From the IMG/VR virus record IMGVR_UViG_3300037104_000087, positions 1 through 29,875 of that record: a stretch of 29,875 nucleotides of DNA, one strand, 5' to 3'. This DNA is from a virus. This document shows positions 1-7,439 of the stretch, piece after piece. The notes under the pieces were generated by a model that was not told the origin of the DNA, did not search any database, and saw only the letters and a program-made list of their open reading frames with translations. A program made the translations under genes and the position numbers. Position 1 is the stretch's first letter. The number at the start of each line of letters is the position of its first letter.

Positions 1-617
1 TAGGGCAAGCCGACGTTGGTCGTAACCATCGTCACGCTTGAACTGAGCAATGAACCGGACGGGACCGTAACCGGCGCGTCATATGTGAAAGCTGTCCCGC
101 TTGTGACAGTGATCGAAAAAATCCCATTGGCGGCGCCAAATGTCAGACCCTCGACGCCAATCTGCGCGTCCGTAGCCAAACCGTGCGAGGCCGAGCATGT
201 CACTGTGACAAGCGTTGTCCCCGTCGAGGAAACCGATAGGAAGGGCACGGAGACAGCCCATTTCTGATCCGCGACCAACGGCATCTGGGCGAGCGGATTC
301 AAGCCAGCGGGTGCGCCAATGGCGTAGGGGGAGCCATAGGCGGTGATTGCCTCGTCGGCGGCGAAGTTTTCCGTTCTGGCGTTGATTATAACATCAGGAT
401 CGCGGGGAACAACAATACTTCGCAACTGTTCGGTAGGTATATCCAAGCACCTGGAACACACAAGTATGCGGGTATTCTGTAGTGCGGCGCCCCTCCACTC
501 ATACTGCCACTGTAAATCTACGTGGTTTACACGAGCACCACAGCGTTGGCAAATAGCGTGGGCCTGTGGGCTGCGTGGATTAGTTCTAGCGCGCCCCGAT
601 AGTGATGAAAAGCCCAT
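1..617 (-). CDS. Conserved phage virion protein with zinc ribbon, 3' end missing
   Basis: The reading frame is open from an ATG two bases after the upstream GIY-YIG stop codon and runs off the left edge, giving at least 205 residues. The N-terminus (MGFSSLSGRARTNP) and two cysteine pairs, CQRCG near residue 23 and CSRC near residue 54, suggest a small zinc ribbon. The motifs HVDLQWQYEWRG and LRSIVVP recall a structural protein often found beside the neck gene in short-tailed phages, but this is from memory. After about residue 115 the sequence becomes Ser/Thr/Val rich and beta-like. It contains a module (SASHGLATDAQIGVEG ... NGIFSITV) resembling one in the decoration-like protein near 8 kb. 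Exact function is unknown; head-tail joining or tail attachment is likely from position. Confidence 0.75.
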   Translation of the reverse strand, partial: MGFSSLSGRARTNPRSPQAHAICQRCGARVNHVDLQWQYEWRGAALQNTRILVCSRCLDIPTEQLRSIVVPRDPDVIINARTENFAADEAITAYGSPYAIGAPAGLNPLAQMPLVADQKWAVSVPFLSVSSTGTTLVTVTCSASHGLATDAQIGVEGLTFGAANGIFSITVTSGTAFTYDAPVTVPSGSLLSSSVTMVTTNVGLP

Positions 618-619
618 AC

Positions 620-1399
620 TTATGCGTCCTCATACTTGAAAACGAGTCCGCCTGCACTTTTACGGTTATGTTTTCCTAGGCATAGTTTAATTATTGAACT
701 TATTGAAATGTTATAGTGGCGTCCCGCCTCGCTCGCGGATGAAAATTGTCTGCCATCGTCTATGCATATAATCCTGCGCGCCAATCTCATAGGGCCGGTT
801 GCGTGACGACCCTTACGATCGAGACCATTAACCACTCCTCGATCTCTCTGTTTATTTATCAAGACACGCTTGCGCCGGACCGCCAATCTTTTTTCTATGT
901 CGAGAATGCGGCGTTGTCGTTCCTTGACATCATGCATCTGATCAGAAAAAACAAAATGAACTCCGTCAGCGCTACGGTATTTCTCTCGGCATATATCGCT
1001 AACTGCCGTGACGCCCAGGCCGTATGATTTACCGGCGTGTGTTGCACTTGGAAACAACTTACCGGTCTCTAGACACAAAACAGACCGCCTATTGTGAGCT
1101 GGGACTCCCGCCATTCCCTCGCCGCCATCAGTGACATTCGCGAGATCAGCACGGGCCGCACGCCAGAATGCGATGCGCTCAATTTCTAGCGCGAACGCGT
1201 CTCCCTCAGACAGCCCGACTTGAACCATTCTCACTTCAACTGCCATCCCGAGCCGAGCGAGTTTACCTTGAATGGCCTTGTGGAAAATGTTGCGATTGTC
1301 TAGATTATTCGCTCGGCGACCCTTCCCCTTGCCGACATAGAAACATTCGTCGCGGTCAGGGCGCCAATGTTCGTAAACGTAGAACTTGTTTTCATTCAA
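620..1399 (-). CDS. GIY-YIG homing endonuclease with two NUMOD-like DNA-binding repeats
   Basis: Residues about 5 to 35 carry the GIY-YIG core: YVYEHW matches the GIY strand, FYVGKGKGRR the YIG strand plus the catalytic arginine region, and a glutamate lies in FALEIERIAFW. Two related C-terminal repeats follow, near residues 105-150 (RSVLCLETGKLFPSATHAG) and 210-259 (RRIICIDDGRQFSSASEAG). They have the NUMOD1-type pattern of a small beta pair plus helix-turn-helix used for DNA recognition. A basic linker lies between them. The start overlaps the neck-protein stop by ATGA, and the stop lies two bases before the next ATG, so the gene is translationally wedged into the virion operon. It probably encodes a free-standing homing nuclease rather than a phage function. 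Target site unknown. Confidence 0.88.
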   Translation of the reverse strand: MNENKFYVYEHWRPDRDECFYVGKGKGRRANNLDNRNIFHKAIQGKLARLGMAVEVRMVQVGLSEGDAFALEIERIAFWRAARADLANVTDGGEGMAGVPAHNRRSVLCLETGKLFPSATHAGKSYGLGVTAVSDICREKYRSADGVHFVFSDQMHDVKERQRRILDIEKRLAVRRKRVLINKQRDRGVVNGLDRKGRHATGPMRLARRIICIDDGRQFSSASEAGRHYNISISSIIKLCLGKHNRKSAGGLVFKYEDA

Positions 1400-2082
1400 C
1401 GGAAATAACTCGATATTTGCGGCGATATATACATTTGGGCGATTTCAGTTCCCGTCGCCGCCGCCGCGGCATATGTTCGATCGGCGCGCGGCTGCACAAT
1501 CGTCAGTTTATCAGGCGCCCAGATTGTTGCAAGCTCTACCGCTAGGGCATTAGCGAACGCGGCAAGCCACAAATAGGGTAGGTCAGCATTCTGTCCATTG
1601 GCGAAATTAGCGTCCTGCATTTGCTGTAGGGCGTAATAGCTGAATGATACCTCGTTGCCGTCCGGGACGGGCCAAAACGTCACAGTCGGAGATAGCAAGC
1701 GATCGTTCCAATATGTGCTTGGGAATCCTTGTTGATTTATGTTTGCGTAGCTGGCGTACTCGGTGCGGCTTATTGGCAGAATGTAGCGGTTTACCGCTGT
1801 GCTGCCGCTACCAACTGTAACGTACAAATCGAGAATGTTGACGACGTTGGCGGGAACGCCGTAGGTCGCCGTTCCCTGCACCAAAGGAACCGTCGTCAAA
1901 TTGATTTGCCAGAGGTTCGGCCCCTTATTTGACCAGTCCGCCAACACAAGGTTCGCGGCCATATGGGCGGATTCGAGGTGCTCCTGTAACAGTGCGGTCG
2001 GACGAATGCCAATCAACTGGAACGCATAGAGCGTTATTTGGCCTAAAGACGGGGCGAATGCATACGTTCCCGATGTCGTCAT
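1396..2082 (-). CDS. Head-completion / neck (head-tail connector) protein
   Basis: 228 residues. The pattern of an N-terminal helical part (ALLQEHLESAHMAANLVLADWSN split around residues 30-53), then VPLVQGTATYGVPANVVNILD, then a C-terminal helical region ending in ATGTEIAQMYISPQISSYFR, resembles the gp4/gp6-like adaptor family sitting under the portal in podovirus-type necks. The assignment rests on this pattern and its place next to the zinc-ribbon virion gene, not on a catalytic motif. Its ATG overlaps the stop of a 29-codon ORF and its stop overlaps the GIY-YIG start, so it belongs to a coupled late operon. Another tail or head-closure role is possible. Confidence 0.7.
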   Translation of the reverse strand: MTTSGTYAFAPSLGQITLYAFQLIGIRPTALLQEHLESAHMAANLVLADWSNKGPNLWQINLTTVPLVQGTATYGVPANVVNILDLYVTVGSGSTAVNRYILPISRTEYASYANINQQGFPSTYWNDRLLSPTVTFWPVPDGNEVSFSYYALQQMQDANFANGQNADLPYLWLAAFANALAVELATIWAPDKLTIVQPRADRTYAAAAATGTEIAQMYISPQISSYFR

Positions 2083-2168
2083 TGTTCGTTATCCATCACC
2101 GGCGAGCGCTCACAAAGGGTCAGAAAGCCGCCGAGACAGGCGAGCCAGAAGATTGCAACCAACGTCAT
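2079..2168 (-). CDS. Small single-pass membrane protein, 29 aa
   Basis: ATG with a purine-rich upstream stretch (AAGGAGACGGAGTCGG) and a stop that overlaps the next ATG as ATGA. The product begins MTLVAIFWLACLGGFLTLCE, a short hydrophobic helix followed by a polar tail. The ribosome-binding site, coupling and amphipathic layout support a real gene despite its size. It could be a small membrane-active phage protein; no family recognised. Confidence 0.5.
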   Translation of the reverse strand: MTLVAIFWLACLGGFLTLCERSPVMDNEQ

Positions 2169-2202
2169 TTTCCGACTCCGTCTCCTTCGCTTAGCAGGAT
2201 CT

Positions 2203-2283
2203 TCACTCGACGTAACCCAGCGCATAGACGGCGATCGTCCAGCCGACATCCTGACTGATGATCAGTGGGGGCAGATCGAGCAT
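2203..2283 (-). CDS. Possible tiny ORF, 26 aa
   Basis: ATG preceded by TAAGGCGCG, in the short gap between the sialidase-like gene and the 29-aa membrane ORF. The product starts MLDLPPLIISQDVGW and has a moderately hydrophobic middle. Only the spacing and plausible Shine-Dalgarno support it. It may be non-coding leader sequence instead. Confidence 0.3.
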   Translation of the reverse strand: MLDLPPLIISQDVGWTIAVYALGYVE

Positions 2284-2309
2284 CGCGCCTTACGTCTCAA
2301 ACAACCTAA

Positions 2310-3542
2310 TTAAAGTCCTGAGGTTGTAAGTGATGATAGCAATATTTTTGCTGCCAAAACGTCTTCTCTGGCGCGATCTGCCACGATCCTAATCGTGGTG
2401 CCGTCGAAATGGACACCAGGATATTGGCAACCGCCGCCCTTTGATGCACTAGGCCAAAGGGCAACCTGCGACACACCCTGCCAGACCGCATAGCATCCGA
2501 CGATGACGCCGGAACGTCGGTCAAACAATGCCAGTAGCAGCGGATCGCGCTGGTTATTTGTTGGGCTGGTGTAATCTCTAGGGTTGGAAACTAGCAAAAA
2601 ACGGCCATCTGGCAAAACTAACCCGTCTCCCGCAGATGACGCATTCGGCAAATTTGTCTGAACAAAATTACCCCATGACGCTCCACCATCGATTGTTTTT
2701 TGAGACCACCACCAATGTGGATATACATCGTTAACCGGACGCCAGATACGGAAACCATTCAATGAGGATTTCCAATAGGTGATAGGTTCGCACCCGAGCA
2801 GAGCAACACCTCCCGTGCCTTGAGGCACCGGATTGGGGTCGTTTGCCCACCCAACAACCCAAGGCGAAGGCGCTCGATTAGGAGTTGAACCGCCCCAACA
2901 ACCATTAAATAAGCAAAGCGCTGTTAATGCATCGCCCAACGTCGCATCTTTGACATAATTTCCCAACGACGCCCCAACGACGCCAACGTAAGCATCCGGA
3001 GCACACAAGATCAGATTACCAAGCGACCCGTCGTCGTGGCACTCACGCGCAAACAACCCTAGTCCTGTGTAATCATTACCGCCACCGTATTCTAATTGAT
3101 CAACGCAGGCAGTCGCATACAACTTTCCAGAATACTCAACAAAACACCGCGGCCATGACATCCGAGTGTGCGAGTAGTATGCTTTGGTTCCGTTACTCCA
3201 TATATCAGGAGCCGGTACTAACGTTTGCAGACCATAGGTCGTCGACCAATCGTCCGTCGTAGAGTCGATGACGGGGAACATCCCAATTTCAGCTTCTAGA
3301 TGCACGGCTGAAGTCGACATAAACCACCATCGACCGTGAAAATAGTGCGTGCGAATATGGTGGTGATAAGTATGGTAAAGGATGTCGCTTTCGGCTGTGT
3401 GGTCAATTGTCGGCGGTGTTCCTAGTGGCGTCAATGCAGTAAACGTCTGAACGCCCGGAGCTACTCCGTATAGGCCCACCGCGTCGGATAGTGGGATCCC
3501 TCCCCAATCAAGTGGAAATGCTGGCACGCTCCCATGCATCAT
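2310..3542 (-). CDS. Sialidase/BNR-repeat-like beta-propeller virion protein
   Basis: The ATG chosen overlaps the previous stop by ATGA and gives 410 residues beginning MMHGSVPAFPLDWGGIPLSD. An upstream in-frame start would add about 50 Arg/Asn-rich residues that are a shadow of the previous gene, so it was rejected. A textbook Asp-box (TIDGGASW) lies near residue 287. Repeated aromatic strands such as HGRWWFMSTSAVH and DGLVLPDGRFLLVSNPRD fit a six-bladed sialidase-type propeller. In a virion cluster this suggests a tail spike or fibre component that binds or trims surface glycans. Only one clear Asp-box is seen and the arginine triad of true sialidases was not verified, so binding without catalysis is possible. 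Confidence 0.65.
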   Translation of the reverse strand: MMHGSVPAFPLDWGGIPLSDAVGLYGVAPGVQTFTALTPLGTPPTIDHTAESDILYHTYHHHIRTHYFHGRWWFMSTSAVHLEAEIGMFPVIDSTTDDWSTTYGLQTLVPAPDIWSNGTKAYYSHTRMSWPRCFVEYSGKLYATACVDQLEYGGGNDYTGLGLFARECHDDGSLGNLILCAPDAYVGVVGASLGNYVKDATLGDALTALCLFNGCWGGSTPNRAPSPWVVGWANDPNPVPQGTGGVALLGCEPITYWKSSLNGFRIWRPVNDVYPHWWWSQKTIDGGASWGNFVQTNLPNASSAGDGLVLPDGRFLLVSNPRDYTSPTNNQRDPLLLALFDRRSGVIVGCYAVWQGVSQVALWPSASKGGGCQYPGVHFDGTTIRIVADRAREDVLAAKILLSSLTTSGL

Positions 3543-4351
3543 GGCGCTTGATATCCCTGTGCACTGACGCGCGTCGCCGTTCCTGTAGTCACCATTGCCA
3601 CGTTCATTGCGGTTGCGGCTGTGCCGCCGAGTGGAGAGGGAAACGTGATGCTTGCTTCTTGTGTCATGAGAGCCGGCGCATAACCGCGCCAAATCACGGT
3701 CGACGCCCCGTCCAAGACAACAATCTCCGAAGCAACAGCCGATGCGTTCAAATATTGGAGTGCAGTTAGGTAGTTCTTGATTCCAGACGCGCCCGCAGCA
3801 GAAAGAGCGACAGTAGATGTATCAGTAATGCCACCTGTTACTCCGGCATATTTCCATTCCAACTCTGGAATGGAATATGGTTTTGTCACACGAACTCCGA
3901 CCGCGGTTGCTACATCTGCCACCACCTGCCCTGTACCTTTTGTTGATACATTTACCGTTCGCGCCACAGCTCCAGTTACAACTGGATTTGTCGTGCTAGC
4001 GTCAACGCCAGGGGCTGTCTTGCCGACAATGGCGACAAGATTTGTCGTTCCCGGCGTCGTTTGATCGATCCCAACCTTTCCGATGACATTATTTCCGGTT
4101 GCGATCGAACCTTGTACCGCAGCCAAAAGATCGGGATATGTCACATACAGCGGCGCTCCGCTGCTGTTGGTGGGAAAGACACACAGGTCTCCGGTCAAAT
4201 CCATCGTCAGATTCATCGTCTGACCGACATTAAGGCTTTGACCACCGCACGCCGTAACCGTGAAGGCCGATACCGCTTGCTGCGCCGAGGCAAAATTACA
4301 GCCAAGCCCAAGAACCGTCGCCGCGACGACAAAGCCCAGAATTTTTCTCAT
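3539..4351 (-). CDS. Virion-cluster protein with N-terminal signal peptide
   Basis: 270 residues from the ATG preceded by GAGGATAGGG; an earlier in-frame ATG eight codons upstream overlaps the previous gene and lacks that ribosome-binding site. The N-terminus MRKILGFVVAATVLGLGC is basic then hydrophobic, followed by NFASAQQA, with a likely signal peptidase site after FASA. The mature part is Thr/Val/Ala rich and beta-like, with repeated short motifs (GVDASTTNPVVTGAV, GTGQVVADVATAVGVRVTKP). Its stop overlaps the sialidase-like start, so the two are probably co-translated. A secretion signal is unusual for a virion protein. It may be a fibre or base component routed through the envelope, or a secreted non-virion protein. 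Family not recognised. Confidence 0.65.
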   Translation of the reverse strand: MRKILGFVVAATVLGLGCNFASAQQAVSAFTVTACGGQSLNVGQTMNLTMDLTGDLCVFPTNSSGAPLYVTYPDLLAAVQGSIATGNNVIGKVGIDQTTPGTTNLVAIVGKTAPGVDASTTNPVVTGAVARTVNVSTKGTGQVVADVATAVGVRVTKPYSIPELEWKYAGVTGGITDTSTVALSAAGASGIKNYLTALQYLNASAVASEIVVLDGASTVIWRGYAPALMTQEASITFPSPLGGTAATAMNVAMVTTGTATRVSAQGYQAP

Positions 4352-4361
4352 AGCCCTATCC

Positions 4362-5003
4362 TCACAACGGCGCATTGCTGAATTGAACGAAAGTTGTCGC
4401 CACCGATCCCGTACCGCTGTTTAGCGTCACCTTGGCCCATAGGAAGGGAGTGGACATAACGCCCTGTGCTGTCGCCGCAGATGCAACCATCGGGCTAAGG
4501 CCCGTACTCCACGTCATTGCGTTTGGATTGACTGGATTGGTCGCCGAGTTAGGATCATCATTCGAGAAATATAGCGTGTAGTTTGCCGTTCCTGAGACGT
4601 TGGCTTGGATCGACGCCGCGCCAAAGGAGTAATTATCAAACCGGACCCACGGGCTGTCGGCGACGCCGTTCGTCCCAACTGTGATTGCATTACCACCTGC
4701 CGTCGCCGAATTGGTGATATTGGTGACAGTGAGATAACTCAAAACCGACGCGACACTCGCCCCGGAATTCGTCACGGTTTCAGAAATTGGGCTACCGGCC
4801 CAATCAGTCCCTGTAATTGTGAATGAGATTGCCGCCGCAGTCGTAATCAGCACGCGACGCGGCGTATCCATCGTCGCCACGCCGCCGGAAACAAGCGTCC
4901 CGTTGAGCGTCAACGATCCCGCCGCGCTAGGCGTCTGCGATGTAGCGATATTGCTCGTATTTGCGGCCACGAGCCTGCCAACAGTGACCACGACAGGGCG
5001 CAT
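4362..5003 (-). CDS. Beta-rich virion protein of unknown function
   Basis: 213 residues starting MRPVVVTVGRLVAANTSNIA, with AAGG eight bases before the ATG. The protein is almost entirely Ser/Thr/Ala/Val/Gly with few charged residues (LTLNGTLVSGGVAT, WAGSPISETVTNSGAS), typical of stacked beta-sandwich virion proteins. A predicted strand-rich end reads SVATTFVQFSNAPL. It follows a hairpin terminator candidate after the small Lys-rich gene and precedes the signal-peptide gene by ten bases. Probably a capsid decoration, collar or fibre-base protein; no specific family recognised. Confidence 0.65.
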   Translation of the reverse strand: MRPVVVTVGRLVAANTSNIATSQTPSAAGSLTLNGTLVSGGVATMDTPRRVLITTAAAISFTITGTDWAGSPISETVTNSGASVASVLSYLTVTNITNSATAGGNAITVGTNGVADSPWVRFDNYSFGAASIQANVSGTANYTLYFSNDDPNSATNPVNPNAMTWSTGLSPMVASAATAQGVMSTPFLWAKVTLNSGTGSVATTFVQFSNAPL

Positions 5004-5022
5004 TATCTTTGCCTTATATAGA

Positions 5023-5046
5023 AACGGGGGCCGCTAAGCCCCCGTT
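5023..5046 (-). terminator. Candidate intrinsic terminator hairpin
   Basis: A perfect 9-bp inverted repeat (AACGGGGGC / GCCCCCGTT) with a six-base loop, read on the minus strand just after the Lys-rich small gene and followed by TTTCTATAT. The strong GC stem fits a Rho-independent terminator, but the U-tract is short. It lies directly before the next gene, so attenuation of the late operon is also possible. Confidence 0.5.
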
Positions 5047-5071
5047 CATTGAAGATGCCTTTAGGTCACGA

Positions 5072-5458
5072 TTAATCGTCGCGGCCTTCGGTTTCCTTTT
5101 CAAGCTTGCGCCCAGGCGCCGGAGTGCCTTTGTTGGCTGCCGTGAAGGGATTAGCCTCACAACCGCCGCCAGAGGCCCTACGAGGCCGACGACCACCATT
5201 GCACATGGCCTTCTCGCCTTCGACCTTGCCGCCTTCCTTACGCTTCTTGACCTTGCCGCCCTTCTTGGCGTGCATTTCTTCGGCTTCATCCTCGGGCTTG
5301 CCCTTGCTGTAACGTTCGGGCTTGTCCTTGATGTCTTCCTCAGCTTCGTCTTTGCCTTCTTCTTCAAGGCGTCCGCCGCTGGCGCGATGTTTGGCGACGA
5401 AGGCGTTGATCTTGCCTTCAGTGCCATGAGTGTGGTGGTAACCCTTGTGGCCCTTCAT
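5072..5458 (-). CDS. Small Lys/Glu/Gly-rich virion-cluster protein with KGG motifs
   Basis: 128 residues, strongly charged, with no predicted globular core. Start MKGHKGYHHTHGTEGK is preceded by AAGGAG. The middle carries KKGGKVKKRKEGGKVEG, and the C-terminal third reads RRPRRASGGGCEANPFTAA. The stretch around GGKVEG followed by GxxPRxxR and GG is closely matched in the larger Lys/Gly-rich protein near 11.9 kb, so the two share a module. A competing 137-residue frame over the same DNA is Arg/Pro-biased and judged a shadow. Placement between the beta-helix-like protein and the beta-rich virion gene suggests a minor structural, DNA-binding or head-filling protein. Confidence 0.7.
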   Translation of the reverse strand: MKGHKGYHHTHGTEGKINAFVAKHRASGGRLEEEGKDEAEEDIKDKPERYSKGKPEDEAEEMHAKKGGKVKKRKEGGKVEGEKAMCNGGRRPRRASGGGCEANPFTAANKGTPAPGRKLEKETEGRDD

Positions 5459-5469
5459 AGTCGTTCTCC

Positions 5470-6498
5470 TTACGAGGCCACAGCCTTACCAGACGTGGCG
5501 AACGTCGGGACTGCGCCGGTATTGTACAAGAAACCAGAACTCGACGTTTCCCAAGCGGTGGCCCCAGCCGACATACAGGTGGGGTCAAGGATAAACATTC
5601 CGCCAGGAGCAGTTAGGTTGAATACCTGCGCCATCGTCGTCGCGCTACCGGACTTAACTGCGACAATGAACTTGCATCGTTCAAATATCGCTTCCCGATC
5701 GATACCGCCAGCGGCTGATGTCACATGGAATGCGCCCGAACCAGAACCGGTAAGATACGCCAGCCACTTGCAATTAACGAACTGATTGCGTGGCGAGCCG
5801 CCGGTGAACACTACAGTCGAATTCGCCGCCGTCCTTGCCGTAGTATCGTCGCCGAAAAAGCAATCGACGAACTTGTTTTCTCCAGCTCCACTAATTGCCA
5901 GCGAGTTAGAGGTCGCGCTGTTGGCGGAAGCCGTATCGTTCATGCCTTGAAACGATACCCCTTCGTAATAGTTACGCCCGCCATTTTCAATCCACGCTAC
6001 CTGCCCCGCCGCGCCGGTCGTGAAACCGTTGAAGACGGAGAAGTTGGCAAAGTAGCAACCCGTTGCGGTAACATTGAACATGTTGCCAGAGTTGCCGAAC
6101 GTCGCCGCCGTATACGTAGTGGTCGGCGGCGCAAAGCGAGCGCGGGCGTTCATCCCAACCGGCGCAGTCATGCCGATTAGGTGCGTAGCATTCTTGGCCC
6201 AAGTGATCGTTCCAGTCGTCGCCGAAGGAACAATAGCCTGAGCCAATGCGACAGACATTCGCATCGTGTTCATCGTGTCGCCGCTGCCGACGACAACAAT
6301 CACGTCATTGTTGTTAGCGACAGCGCTATTATACGCCTGATAGATCGTCGCAAACGGACTATCAGAGGTCCCGACGTTGCCATCAGAACCGCTGTTAGGA
6401 TCGACAAACCACCAGTTGCCATTGAAGAACGGAGCCCCGCCGATTCCCATAGTCGGGACACCGGCAACTTCGAGGCCACTAAGATGAGTGATACCCAT
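5470..6498 (-). CDS. Beta-helix-like virion protein downstream of major capsid
   Basis: 342 residues starting MGITHLSGLEVAGVPTMGIG. The next segment (WWFVDPNSGSDGNVGTSDSP) is the usual entry into a pectate-lyase-type right-handed beta helix. Successive rungs follow, with repeats such as YFANFSVFNGFTTG, YYEGVSFQGMND, NKFVDCFFGDD and NQFVNCKW, each with the aromatic/Asn spacing of parallel coils. It is the gene after the major capsid protein, separated by 12 bases. In several podovirus-like genomes a protein with this N-terminus follows the capsid gene (from memory). Likely a head-fibre or decoration protein; enzymatic activity is not indicated. Confidence 0.75.
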   Translation of the reverse strand: MGITHLSGLEVAGVPTMGIGGAPFFNGNWWFVDPNSGSDGNVGTSDSPFATIYQAYNSAVANNNDVIVVVGSGDTMNTMRMSVALAQAIVPSATTGTITWAKNATHLIGMTAPVGMNARARFAPPTTTYTAATFGNSGNMFNVTATGCYFANFSVFNGFTTGAAGQVAWIENGGRNYYEGVSFQGMNDTASANSATSNSLAISGAGENKFVDCFFGDDTTARTAANSTVVFTGGSPRNQFVNCKWLAYLTGSGSGAFHVTSAAGGIDREAIFERCKFIVAVKSGSATTMAQVFNLTAPGGMFILDPTCMSAGATAWETSSSGFLYNTGAVPTFATSGKAVAS

Positions 6499-6510
6499 TT
6501 TTGGCCTCCT

Positions 6511-7425
6511 TTAGGCGGTGGGGAACGAACCCCAAATGCAACGGGGATTGTACCAGCTAAAGCTGTATCTTTCATATCCTTTAACAAGGAGGTTGTCAGT
6601 AACGAAGTCAACCTGCATATCCGTCTCGAACTTAATGCGCTCCATGTAGGAGAGCCCATCAATATTCGTGAGCATGAACCAAGCGTAGGGCGACGTGAAG
6701 AACTCGTTGACCATGTAACCCTCGGGCAAGCCGTTCGCAGTCATCATGATTGCATTCACATCGTTGTCCGCAGTGCCGGGTCGCAACTCGGTCTTGAGCA
6801 GCCGAATGACGGCTGGCTCCAACTGCGCCGGGATCAAGAGCTTGCGTGCTCGTGCGAACACGAGCAGGCCAGCTTGGTCCTTGAAGCCGGTCCGGATGCT
6901 GATCATTGCATTGAGCAATGAGGCTTCGTTCAGGTCAACCTGTGTCGTCGGCGTGTTGGCGTAAGTGCCGCCGTCAATTGGATGCACGGTCGAGCAAAGC
7001 GCCACGCCATCGCCGCCGACAGCCGTGTTAACGGTCGTCGCCGTGTTGAGCGGGTTCGCCCCATAGATTTCCTTGGTCTGCTGAAAAGACTCGATCAGAC
7101 CGAGGTTCGACGGGTGGAACTGCGTCTTGTACACGTTGTCGTCAATGGCTTTGCGAGTGATCGCATAGCCAAGGCCGATTTCCGTGTGTTCCTGATTGTA
7201 GATGTACCGCTCGCCAGCGCCATTGTCGAAAGCGGTCTGACCGCCTTCGGTTTTGAGCTGGGCCAAGCCGAGGAAGCGAAGCTCAGCGGTTCTTTCGAGC
7301 GCCAACTTGCTATCGTGCTTGGTGTACATCTTGTCGTAACGAGACGGAATCATCTCGTATTTGCCTTCAATCCCACGGAGGCCGGGGAGAAGAAGGTCTT
7401 TAATCGCACTAAGATTAACGGCCAT
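6511..7425 (-). CDS. Major capsid protein (HK97 fold, Mu gpT-like)
   Basis: 304 residues starting MAVNLSAIKDLLLPGLRGIE, typical length for a capsid protein without a long delta domain. Diagnostic stretches are KMYTKHDSKLALERTAELRF, the E-loop-like region with FDNGAGERYIYNQEHTEIGL, CSTVHPIDGGTYANTPTTQV near the middle, and the C-terminal core LLVFARARKLLIPAQLEPAV followed by a CIWGSFPTA tail. These match the Mu gpT-like branch of HK97-fold capsid proteins as I know it. It lies between the decoration-like and beta-helix genes, with scaffold-like and portal genes upstream. The product would assemble into the icosahedral shell; no protease gene was seen nearby. Confidence 0.85.
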   Translation of the reverse strand: MAVNLSAIKDLLLPGLRGIEGKYEMIPSRYDKMYTKHDSKLALERTAELRFLGLAQLKTEGGQTAFDNGAGERYIYNQEHTEIGLGYAITRKAIDDNVYKTQFHPSNLGLIESFQQTKEIYGANPLNTATTVNTAVGGDGVALCSTVHPIDGGTYANTPTTQVDLNEASLLNAMISIRTGFKDQAGLLVFARARKLLIPAQLEPAVIRLLKTELRPGTADNDVNAIMMTANGLPEGYMVNEFFTSPYAWFMLTNIDGLSYMERIKFETDMQVDFVTDNLLVKGYERYSFSWYNPRCIWGSFPTA

Positions 7426-7439
7426 TGTCCCTGCTCCCT

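Noticed and set aside
16-639. Plus-strand 83- and 98-codon frames and a 60-codon minus frame at the left edge
   Set aside because: All are shadows of the truncated minus-strand virion gene with the zinc ribbon.
746-1545. Plus-strand frames opposite the GIY-YIG and neck genes
   Set aside because: Low-quality composition and antisense to well-supported genes.
3543-3692. 50-residue N-terminal extension of the sialidase-like protein
   Set aside because: Arg/Asn-rich residues read from the 3' end of the preceding gene; the ATGA-coupled start is better.
5014-5427. 137-codon minus frame overlapping the small Lys-rich gene
   Set aside because: Arg/Pro/Ala-biased shadow. The overlapping 128-codon frame has a good ribosome-binding site and shares motifs with another virion gene.
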